Shown one piece after another: positions 7,063 through 13,309 of a DNA stretch of 64,000 nt (position 1 is its first letter; each line of letters begins with the position of its first letter). A program made the position numbers and the translations under genes. The notes beneath the pieces are model-generated. The model saw nothing but the letters and a program-made list of their open reading frames with translations, was not told the origin of the DNA and made no database searches. This DNA is from Desulfovibrio piger (GTDB lineage Bacteria > Desulfobacterota > Desulfovibrionia > Desulfovibrionales > Desulfovibrionaceae), in contig NZ_OX636706.1 in the NCBI RefSeq assembly GCF_951793255.1, positions 1,773,001-1,837,000 on the forward strand. Reading direction: 5' to 3'.

Positions 7063-7791
7063 CTATAGCATGTTCTCCAGTCTGGCCATGAGCGCCTGCG
7101 CCTGGCTGCGGCTCATATGCGGGCCACGGTGCCCTTCGAGCCGTATCCACCAGCGTGTGGCATGGCAGTTCTCGGCCCGGACCTGTCCGCCCGCTGTGGC
7201 CACCAGCCCCCGGCAGACACCGGGCAGCCAGTTGGCCGGACGCAACAGGCCGCGCGGGCCTTCGTCGTTCCAGCTTTGGCCGATGTGGGCCAGCCAGTCC
7301 CGCACCATGATATGCCAGCCGCGCCAGAGACAGGATTGGTCAAAGACGCAGCCCACGGCCTCGATGCTGCCGCCGTGATGCGCCCAAGCCCCGAAGGACC
7401 GCACGTCAAAGCGGTCCGGAGCGCCCCAGTTGCGGATCAGGCAGCCCCGCAGCATGACCCGCATGCCGGACTGCGCTTCCGGTCCCCGCCGCCCGAAGTC
7501 TTCGAGGATACAGTCCTCGAAAATGACGGTCTTGCCGCGTTCAACGTTCAATTTATCCGTATCCCCGGAGCCGCACAGCACCAGCTTGCCCGCGCCCCGG
7601 ATGACACAGCGTCGAAAAACGGCACTGCTGCCCCATACCACGCCCACAGCCTCATCCAGCTGATCCAGCGGGCAGGCCGACAGGTCGATGAGGCAATCCT
7701 CCACCAGCCAGTCCTGCCCGTTGCTCATATCCAGGCCATGCCCGCCCGTGTCCGGAGCGGTGATGGTCTGTCCCGCCAGGCTATACGTCAT
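7063..7791 (-). CDS. Beta-helix (pectate-lyase-like) phage protein (left copy)
   Basis: A 242-residue protein with alternating short strands and turns (WLVEDCLIDL, AVFRRCVIRG, TVIFEDCILEDF, RVMLRGCLIRNW, SIEAVDCVFD or its variant), the pattern of a right-handed parallel beta-helix as in tailspikes and pectate lyases. No catalytic signature is recognised. Its ATG overlaps the end of the upstream assembly-like gene (ATGACGTATAG shared), so the two are translationally coupled. It lies between the fibre genes and the recombinase, suggesting a virion adsorption or fibre accessory role. The copy at 9577-10305 has the same length, with small clusters of changes around residues 145-165. Confidence 0.6.
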   Translation of the reverse strand: MTYSLAGQTITAPDTGGHGLDMSNGQDWLVEDCLIDLSACPLDQLDEAVGVVWGSSAVFRRCVIRGAGKLVLCGSGDTDKLNVERGKTVIFEDCILEDFGRRGPEAQSGMRVMLRGCLIRNWGAPDRFDVRSFGAWAHHGGSIEAVGCVFDQSCLWRGWHIMVRDWLAHIGQSWNDEGPRGLLRPANWLPGVCRGLVATAGGQVRAENCHATRWWIRLEGHRGPHMSRSQAQALMARLENML

Positions 7792-8305
7792 AGTCCACGA
7801 CCACGGCCTCCACGGCCTCTACGGTCTCGGCGGCCTCCACGGCGGCCAGCAGTTCGTCACGGCGGGCGGCATGCAGAGCCTGCACATACGCCAGCCCCTC
7901 CGCATCATCTACAGCCAACAGGGCCGCGCCGATGCTCACGTCCTGCGCCGTAGGAGAAGCGGCGGGCATGGTCAGGGAGGCCGCCAGAGCGGCGTCGTAG
8001 CCGTTCTGGATCTCGTTTTGCTTGGCGGACTTGGCATCGGGGAGCGCACGGGCGGCAGCCTCCTCGGCGGCTTTCTTCTCCAGGCGTGCTTTTTCCGCCT
8101 GCCAGAGCTTCACATACGGTACGACCTGCTCGTCATAATCTTCAGCAGTCAGCGGCTTGTTGGGGCCATCCGTCCACTCGGTATGGCCAGTGCCCCCACG
8201 CCATTGCAGGGCATGCAGATTTGTCGGGGCGTCAAACGGGAAAACGAGGGCCGCGCCATCGACGATGATTAAATGGTCAGCGGGAACTACGGTAACTTGA
8301 GGCAT
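7781..8305 (-). CDS. Tail-fibre assembly-like protein (left copy)
   Basis: A 174-residue protein. The N-terminal half has the look of phage fibre-associated DUF4376-type proteins (ALQWRGGTGHTEWTDGPNKP, then a charged helix KARLEKKAAEEAAARALPDA). The C-terminal half is a helical repeat ending in an Ala/Val/Glu stretch (AAVEAAETVEAVEAVVVDYD). Start at 8305 is chosen with AGGAG eight bases upstream. It probably assists fibre folding or attachment, as Mu U does. The first ten codons and leader differ completely from the right copy (9063), whereas the rest is nearly identical, so the repeat boundary lies inside the gene near codon 13. Confidence 0.65.
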   Translation of the reverse strand: MPQVTVVPADHLIIVDGAALVFPFDAPTNLHALQWRGGTGHTEWTDGPNKPLTAEDYDEQVVPYVKLWQAEKARLEKKAAEEAAARALPDAKSAKQNEIQNGYDAALAASLTMPAASPTAQDVSIGAALLAVDDAEGLAYVQALHAARRDELLAAVEAAETVEAVEAVVVDYDV

Positions 8306-8321
8306 AGGAAAGCTCCTGGTT

Positions 8322-8606
8322 ATGCCGCATAGCGGCGGGTTAAAAAATCTGTCCGGCACTGTCGGGGAGACCACGCTCACAAAAGAGCAGATGCCGAGCC
8401 ATACGCATGGTTATCGCAAAGTTACCAGATGGAATGGCTGGAACGGCACCAATGATGGCAATGACTGCAAACCGCCGAGCGACGGACAGCCCACGGATGC
8501 CACAGGCGGTTCCCAAGCGCATACACACGCGCTCTCCGGGGAGGCCGGGAAAGCCGATACACTACCGCCGTACTACGCCCTCTCCTTTGTTATGCGGTGC
8601 GCATAA
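8322..8606 (+). CDS. Tail-fibre C-terminal module A (fragment)
   Basis: A 94-codon frame whose recognisable part is a phage fibre/collar tip: LSGTVGETTL, EQMPSHTHGY, DATGGSQAHTHAL and the end LPPYYALSFVMRCA. The HxH motifs and the LPPYY...F.MR ending match fibre tips that bind metal and receptor. An in-frame stop lies a few codons upstream (8298-8300), so the shaft and N-terminus are missing; it cannot work as it stands. It faces module B, and the two stop codons share one palindrome. Its homology with module B starts abruptly at the 17-bp site 8349-8365. Confidence 0.65.
   Translation: MPHSGGLKNLSGTVGETTLTKEQMPSHTHGYRKVTRWNGWNGTNDGNDCKPPSDGQPTDATGGSQAHTHALSGEAGKADTLPPYYALSFVMRCA
8349..8365 (+). 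repeat. 17-bp inverted site, left (candidate crossover site)
   Basis: CTGTCCGGCACTGTCGG, encoding LSGTVG in module A. An exact inverted copy is at 8816-8832. The two sites bracket a 484-bp segment holding both fibre modules. Sequences 5' of the sites are unrelated, and coding similarity begins at the site, as expected of a recombination core. Confidence 0.6.
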
Positions 8607-8616
8607 TAAAGGAGAG
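8580..8616. repeat. Palindrome joining the stop codons of modules A and B
   Basis: Centred on 8598. The core TTATGCGGTGCGCATAA (8590-8606) contains the TAA stop of module A on the plus strand and of module B on the minus strand. The symmetry extends to CTCTCCTTT/AAAGGAGAG with one mismatched pair. It may be a bidirectional hairpin, or simply two homologous 3' ends placed tail to tail. Confidence 0.7.
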
Positions 8617-8832
8617 CACATAGTACGGGGGGAGGTTGGAAGCATCGTCCAAAGTTCCCTCCAGGGTATGGCTATGGGGTTGCGATCCGCCTGTTGCATC
8701 AGTCGTTTGTTTGCCGGAGTTCGCACTGCCTTTGGCTTCCGCAATATCGCCATAAGTGCCCTTATTGAACGTATGAGTATGGCTTGGCATCTGCGCCACG
8801 CTCAAGGTCGTGGCGCCGACAGTGCCGGACAG
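8590..8832 (-). CDS. Tail-fibre C-terminal module B (fragment)
   Basis: On the minus strand from the 17-bp site: LSGTVGATTLSVAQMPSHTH, DATGGSQPHSHTLEG and LPPYYVLSFIMRTA. It is the same fibre-tip family as module A with a different central region, so the two would present alternative tips. The open frame continues upstream to 8949 but that part is not fibre-like. The constant shaft is missing, so the gene is incomplete. Convergent with module A. Confidence 0.65.
   Translation of the reverse strand: MSGTVGATTLSVAQMPSHTHTFNKGTYGDIAEAKGSANSGKQTTDATGGSQPHSHTLEGTLDDASNLPPYYVLSFIMRTA
8816..8832 (-). repeat. 17-bp inverted site, right (candidate crossover site)
   Basis: Exact inverted copy of 8349-8365. 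Recombination between the two would turn the 484-bp segment around and exchange module A for module B in frame, because both sites are read in the same phase (Leu-Ser-Gly-Thr-Val-Gly). Confidence 0.6.
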
Positions 8833-8872
8833 TCTGCTGGATAATTGAAAAGTCCAACAATGGAGAATCGTT

Positions 8873-9094
8873 ATGTGGTTTGAATTGATGCCGCACGGAA
8901 TGCGGGAAATAACGGACGATGAAATTGTGGCCAAGGCAGAGCAAATCAAGGCGCATCGCGCTTTACAAGGCGGAGCCGGTCACGAGACGACGCCCCCGAC
9001 ACTCTACCCCTGGCAAATGCCTTCTCATTCTCACACCATAAACCGCTGTGGAGGTTGCTACCATGCCCACTGTTACTGTTGTCCCCTCCGATAG
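8873..9094 (+). CDS. Small phage ORF fused to a third fibre-tip fragment
   Basis: A 73-codon frame with GGAG upstream of its ATG. The first 36 residues (MWFELMPHGMREITDDEIVA...) look like a genuine small charged protein of unknown role. Residues around 47-56 (YPWQMPSHSHT) match the MPSHTH motif of modules A and B, then the frame runs on into the start of the next gene. It looks like a junction between a short phage gene and a truncated third fibre tip. Expression is uncertain. Confidence 0.35.
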   Translation: MWFELMPHGMREITDDEIVAKAEQIKAHRALQGGAGHETTPPTLYPWQMPSHSHTINRCGGCYHAHCYCCPLR

Positions 9095-9587
9095 CCTGAT
9101 CATCGTCGATGGCGCGGCCCTCGTTTTCCCGTTTGACGCCCCGACAAATCTGCATGCCCTGCAATGGCGTGGGGGCACTGGCCATACCGAGTGGACGGAT
9201 GGCCCCAACAAGCCGCTGACTGCTGAAGATTATGACGAGCAGGTCGTACCGTATGTGAAGCTCTGGCAGGCGGAAAAAGCACGCCTGGAGAAGAAAGCCG
9301 CCGAGGAGGCCGCCGCCCGTGCGCTCCCCGATGCCAAGTCCGCCAAGCAAAACGAGATCCAGAACGGCTACGACGCCGCTCTGGCGGCCTCCCTGACCAT
9401 GCCCGCCGCTTCTCCTACGGCGCAGGACGTGAGCATCGGCGCGGCCCTGTTGGCTGTAGATGATGCGGAGGGGCTGGCCTTTGTGCAGTCCAAGCACGCC
9501 GCCCGCCGTGACGAACTGCTGGCCGCCGTGGAGGCCGCCGAGACCGTAGAGGCCGTGGAGGCCGTGGTCGTGGACTATGACGTATAG
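9063..9587 (+). CDS. Tail-fibre assembly-like protein (right copy)
   Basis: A 174-residue mirror copy of 7781-8305, with a good ribosome binding site (GGAGGT nine bases upstream). It differs from the left copy mainly in codons 3-11 (TVTVVPSDS versus QVTVVPADH) and near the C-terminus (AFVQSKHAARRD versus AYVQALHAARRD). Its stop overlaps the beta-helix start (ATGACGTATAG). It probably assists assembly of the fibre tip encoded upstream. Confidence 0.65.
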   Translation: MPTVTVVPSDSLIIVDGAALVFPFDAPTNLHALQWRGGTGHTEWTDGPNKPLTAEDYDEQVVPYVKLWQAEKARLEKKAAEEAAARALPDAKSAKQNEIQNGYDAALAASLTMPAASPTAQDVSIGAALLAVDDAEGLAFVQSKHAARRDELLAAVEAAETVEAVEAVVVDYDV

Positions 9588-10305
9588 CCTGGCGGGACAG
9601 ACCATCACCGCTCCGGACACGGGCGGGCATGGCCTGGATATGAGCAACGGGCAGGACTGGCTGGTGGAGGATTGCCTCATTGACCTGTCCGCCTGCCCGC
9701 TGGATCAGCTGGATGAGGCTGTGGGCGTGGTATGGGGCAGCAGTGCCGTTTTTCGGCGCTGTGTCATCCGGGGCGCGGGCAAGCTGGTGCTGTGCGGCTC
9801 TGGGGATGCGGATAAATTGAACGTTGAACGCGGCAAGACCGTCATTTTCGAGGACTGTATCCTCGAAGACTTCGGGCGGCGGGGACCGGAAGCGCAGTCC
9901 GGCATGCGGGTCATGCTGCGGGGCTGCCTGATCCGCAACTGGGGCGCTCCAGACCGTTTCGACGTGCGGTCCTTCGGGGCCTGGGCGCATCACGGCGGCA
10001 GCATCGAGGCCGTGGACTGCGTCTTTGACCAGCCCCGTGCTTGGCGCGGCTGGCATATCATGGTGAGGGACTGGCTGGCCCATCTGGGGCAGGCATGGAA
10101 CGACGAAGGCCTGCGCGGCCTGTTGCGTCCGGCCAACTGGCTGCCCGGTGTCTGCCGGGGGCTGGTGGCCACAGCGGGCGGACAGGTCCGGGCCGAGAAC
10201 TGCCATGCCACACGCTGGTGGATACGTCTTGAAGGGCACCGTGGCCCGCATATGAGCCGCAGCCAGGCGCAGGCGCTCATGGCCAGGCTGGAGAACATGC
10301 TATAG
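9577..10305 (+). CDS. Beta-helix (pectate-lyase-like) phage protein (right copy)
   Basis: A 242-residue counterpart of 7063-7791, with the same strand-turn repeats (VEDCLIDL, FRRCVIRG, FEDCILEDF, LRGCLIRNW). Differences are concentrated around residues 147-170 (DCVFDQPRAWRGW versus GCVFDQSCLWRGW, and GQAWNDEGLRG versus GQSWNDEGPRG). A start codon within the preceding stop implies coupling. Role in the virion or fibre maturation is inferred from position only. Confidence 0.6.
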   Translation: MTYSLAGQTITAPDTGGHGLDMSNGQDWLVEDCLIDLSACPLDQLDEAVGVVWGSSAVFRRCVIRGAGKLVLCGSGDADKLNVERGKTVIFEDCILEDFGRRGPEAQSGMRVMLRGCLIRNWGAPDRFDVRSFGAWAHHGGSIEAVDCVFDQPRAWRGWHIMVRDWLAHLGQAWNDEGLRGLLRPANWLPGVCRGLVATAGGQVRAENCHATRWWIRLEGHRGPHMSRSQAQALMARLENML

Positions 10306-10325
10306 GCCTCCCACAAGGAGGTTCT

Positions 10326-11216
10326 ATGGCAACAAAACACAAACGGGCGACCATGACGGCCCGTCAACTGGCAGAGGACTATCTGGCCCACCAGATCACG
10401 CGGGACGTGACCCGCACCAGCACCCGGCATCACCTCAACCAGCTGCTGACCCTGTTCGGGGGCTGGCAGGCTCGCCGGGTGGGCGCGGCCCAGATGCAAG
10501 AGTTTTTGACCGTCCAGCGGGGGCGCGGCGTCATGGCCACCACAGCGCACCACCGCGTCCGCCTGTGGCGTACCGTCCTAGCCTGGGCCGTGGAGACGGG
10601 GCGCCTGCCCGCGTCGCCTCTGGCGGGTTTCCGGCTGCACCGCCCCAGGGCACGGCGCATCGATCCGCCCACGCGGGCCGAGGCTGCGCGCATGTATAAA
10701 ATGGCCGCGCCGCATATCCGACGTGTGATCGTCTTGGGCATGGCCGCCGGGCCGCGCATAGGCCCCAGCGAGCTTTTTCGGCTTGCATGGGCGGATGTGG
10801 ATCTGGCGGCGGGCTATATGAGGATGCCCAACGCTGCCAAGGGCGCGAAGGACGACAGCAGGATCGTCCCCATCCGGGACGACATCCTGCCCCTGTTGCG
10901 GGAGTGGAGAGAGGAAGACGAAAAGCGAGCCTGTCCGTGGGTTATTCACTGGCAGGGACGGCCGGTGCGATGCATAGGCCATGCGTGGCACCAAGCCCGC
11001 AAGGCGGCGGGCATCACGCGGCGCATAACGCCCTACAGCCTGCGCCATGCCATGCCCACGGAAGCCCTTGAGCATGGCGCGGACGTGAAAGCGGTGGCGG
11101 AGGTCATGGGCCATGCTGACCCGACCATGCTGCTGCGTGTCTATCAGCACACACGCTACAGGCTGCGGAAAAAAGCGGTCAACGCCGCGCCAGGACTGAA
11201 ACTCGACAAGATTTGA
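10326..11216 (+). CDS. Tyrosine recombinase (right copy)
   Basis: A 296-residue counterpart of 6152-7042, preceded by AAGGAGG. All catalytic positions are kept: R144, K172, SLRH with R240 and H241, H263, Y273. Differences such as MYKMAAP for MCKVAAP and KGAKDDSR for KGSRDDSR are outside the active-site residues, so both copies look active. It is followed by com and methyltransferase genes and not by mom. Confidence 0.88.
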   Translation: MATKHKRATMTARQLAEDYLAHQITRDVTRTSTRHHLNQLLTLFGGWQARRVGAAQMQEFLTVQRGRGVMATTAHHRVRLWRTVLAWAVETGRLPASPLAGFRLHRPRARRIDPPTRAEAARMYKMAAPHIRRVIVLGMAAGPRIGPSELFRLAWADVDLAAGYMRMPNAAKGAKDDSRIVPIRDDILPLLREWREEDEKRACPWVIHWQGRPVRCIGHAWHQARKAAGITRRITPYSLRHAMPTEALEHGADVKAVAEVMGHADPTMLLRVYQHTRYRLRKKAVNAAPGLKLDKI

Positions 11217-11389
11217 CAGTGGCGGGGGCGCTGCAACGCCCCCACCGACGGGCCTGACAAGCCCGCCACGGCCCCACGGATAGAAAAAACGACCCTCTAT
11301 CCGCAGAGTATCCGCCTTGTCTGAAGTCTCGGCGAGAGACCTTATCAGCATAAGCGGTTATGTCATGGGGCGCAACCGAATTGCATACC

Positions 11390-11608
11390 ATGAAACAGGA
11401 GCAACTTACCGAGATCCGCTGCCGCCATTGCGGCAAACTGCTGGCTAAGGCTTGGGCAATCGAAGTGTATCTGGAACACAAATGCTCCCGCTGCGGGGCG
11501 TATAACATTCTGCGGGCCACGCGCCCCAATTCGGAACATCCAGAGCGTCCACAGGAGCATTGTCATGCTGAAAGTGGGCAGCCTGTTCAGCGGAGCCGGT
11601 CTGTGTGA
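11390..11608 (+). CDS. com: Com-family zinc-finger translational regulator
   Basis: A 72-residue Com-like protein. In Mu, Com binds mom mRNA and exposes the mom start site. Here IRCRHCGKLLAKAW (two knuckle cysteines) and HKCSRCGAYNILRA (two more) give the C-x2-C...C-x2-C finger near the N-terminus, and a short tail RPNSEHPERPQEHCHAESG resembles the Mu tail. ATG 11390 is chosen by comparison with Com length; an upstream ATG at 11360 adds ten residues. It overlaps the next gene, a C5 methyltransferase, by 44 bases, just as com overlaps mom in Mu, so it may control that gene instead. Confidence 0.72.
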   Translation: MKQEQLTEIRCRHCGKLLAKAWAIEVYLEHKCSRCGAYNILRATRPNSEHPERPQEHCHAESGQPVQRSRSV

Positions 11609-12404
11609 CCTTGGCCTGAGCTGGGCGGGATTCAGGCATCAATGGTTTTGCGAAATCGACCCGTTCTGCCGGATGGTTCTCGCAAGGTACTGGCCGGACA
11701 TTCCTCTTTATGAGGATGTGAATACTCTGAAAGGCTCTGAACTGCCGCCCGTGGACGTGCTCTGCGGCGGCTTCCCCTGTCAGGACGTATCCCAGGGAGG
11801 GAAACATGCGGGAATCAAGAAGGGCACGCGCAGCGGCCTGTGGCTCGAATACGCACGACTCATCGGAGAAATACGTCCCCGGTACGTCATCATCGAAAAC
11901 GTCCGGGGCTTGCTCGCCAGGGGAATTGAGATCGTCCTGCAAGATTTGGCCGAGATCGGGTATGATGCGGAATGGGAAGTGCTTTCCGCAGCCGCCCTTG
12001 GTGCCCCTCATCGGCGCGAACGCGTGTTTGTTGTTGCCTTCCCCCACAGTAACGGCCCTGACCCAGAGCGTAGGCTTTTATCTCCGCTCCAAAGAATCGT
12101 GGGAGAAGTCGACCAACCTTTCGGCATACTTGCTTGGCTTGGAATACGGATTGTCGGGCAAAGCCGCGAAGCCGTCCGGCACGCATATCCCGGCCCCGTC
12201 CTTTATTGAGTGGATGATGGGCGTGCCGGAGGGCTGGACTATCCCGTAAATATCCCGCCCGTTCCCCGGCGGGTTCTTCCTGAATGGCGCAGCCGCCTGA
12301 AGGCTCTGGGGAACGGCATCCTGCCCCAGCAGGCATATGCTGTGGGAGCCTGCATCATGGCGCGCGAGGGAAGGCGCGTTTCCCCCATGCCGTTTGACTC
12401 CTGA
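11565..12404 (+). pseudogene. C5 cytosine DNA methyltransferase, frameshifted
   Basis: The family motifs are split over two reading frames. Frame one (from 11565) has motif I GSLFSGAGLCDLGLSWAGF, motif IV GGFPCQDVSQGG with the catalytic Cys at residue 72, motif VI ENVRG, and motif VIII GAPHRRERVFVVA. Near 12050 homology moves to the +1 frame (LLPSPTVTA to PSFIEWMMGVPEGWT, stop 12249). It then returns to frame one for the C-terminal RSRLKALGNGILPQQAYAVG (stop 12404). Frame one itself has a stop at 12207-12209. At least two indels, possibly with loss of part of the target domain, are implied. Sequencing error is an alternative for the second. Confidence 0.7.
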
Positions 12405-12422
12405 GAACCGAGAGTTCCAGCG

Positions 12423-13199
12423 ATGAGGGCCACGAGCCCCGTTTTGAAGAAGAAATATATGGATTCTCACTTTCAAACGGACGGTATCTCGCTCTATCAG
12501 GGGGATGCCCTGCGCGTCCTCACAACCTTGCCTGAGGCAAGCGTGGACGCAGTCCTCACCGATCCGCCGTATTCCAGCGGAGGCGTCACTCTGGGGGCAC
12601 GACAGGCCGACCCGGCACAAAAATATCAGTCCAGTGGAACAAAGAAGCAATATCCGCCCATGCTGGGCGATTCCAAGGATCAGCATAGCTGGATCATGTG
12701 GTGTACGCTGTGGCTCGGCGAATGCTGGCGCATTGCCCGCGAAGGTGCACCGCTCATGGTGTTCACCGACTGGAGGCAGCTTCCGGCCCTGAGTGATGCC
12801 GTGCAAGCCGCAGGGTGGAAATGGCTGGGCATCGTGCCCTGGGACAAGCGAAGTGCCCGCCCGCAAATCGGCAAGTTCCGCCAGCAGTGCGAATATGTGC
12901 TGTTCGCCGTCAAAGGGCGTTTCATTGCCCATACGCGAACCTGCTTGCCTGGCGTGTATGGCTACCCTGTGATTGCCGCCAGAAAAGTGCATCTGACCAG
13001 CAAGCCGGTGGAGCTCATCGAAGACCTGCTGGCTGTGGCGGCTCCACAGGCAACTGTCCTGGACCCGTTCATGGGCGGTGGGAGCGTGGGCGAGGCATGT
13101 ATCAGGACTGGCCGGAGCTATATCGGCATGGAGCTGTCGCCAGAGTATTACGAAATCAGCCGCAGTAGGCTGACAGCCGTGCTCGCTGAACGCACATAG
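12423..13199 (+). CDS. Site-specific DNA amino-methyltransferase (N6-A or N4-C)
   Basis: A 258-residue enzyme of the N6_N4 family, motif order DPPY first, then the SAM loop. DPPYSSGG is at about 47-54; DPFMGGGSVGEAC is near 214. LTSKPVELIEDLLAVA precedes the SAM motif, as in phage orphan methylases. There is no restriction partner nearby, so it is probably a phage self-protection methylase. The start is uncertain: 12423, or 12459 with AAGAAG upstream. It is the last gene before the right boundary of the phage segment and ends 2 bases before a terminator. Confidence 0.85.
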   Translation: MRATSPVLKKKYMDSHFQTDGISLYQGDALRVLTTLPEASVDAVLTDPPYSSGGVTLGARQADPAQKYQSSGTKKQYPPMLGDSKDQHSWIMWCTLWLGECWRIAREGAPLMVFTDWRQLPALSDAVQAAGWKWLGIVPWDKRSARPQIGKFRQQCEYVLFAVKGRFIAHTRTCLPGVYGYPVIAARKVHLTSKPVELIEDLLAVAAPQATVLDPFMGGGSVGEACIRTGRSYIGMELSPEYYEISRSRLTAVLAERT

Positions 13200-13200
13200 A

Positions 13201-13232
13201 AAAAGGCGAGGTCGCAGGACCCCGCCTTTTTG
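13201..13232 (+). terminator. Terminator after the methyltransferase
   Basis: AAAAAGGCG (13201-13209) pairs with CGCCTTTTT (13224-13232), with an inner GGTC/GACC stem after one mismatch. A T run on the right and an A run on the left make it usable in both directions. Confidence 0.82.
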
Positions 13233-13309
13233 CAATGATGTTGCGTCCTATGAAATATCGAGCCACACAGGTTATTACGCTTCCTCAAGGGGATTTTTAA
13301 CGGCGCGCA

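Larger units (their letters stand above)
6091..8269 (-). repeat. Left arm of the 2,179-bp inverted repeat
   Basis: Inverted counterpart of 9099-11277. Every paired coordinate sums to 17368 (gene starts, stops and the outer edge), so the arms are colinear without net insertions. The arms are not identical: the encoded proteins differ at scattered residues, a few percent. It carries the fibre-assembly-like gene, beta-helix gene and recombinase, all leftward. Confidence 0.9.
9099..11277 (+). repeat. Right arm of the 2,179-bp inverted repeat
   Basis: Mirror of 6091-8269, same length to the base. The outer edge follows the recombinase gene, just after the shared GCCCGCCACGGCCCCAC. Beyond it both sides keep GAGTATCCGCC and the com 3' sequence, showing that homology once extended through com. 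Confidence 0.9.

Noticed and set aside
9415..10251. Long antisense frames over the beta-helix genes on both arms
   Set aside because: They are mirror images of each other and antisense to well-supported genes with ribosome sites.
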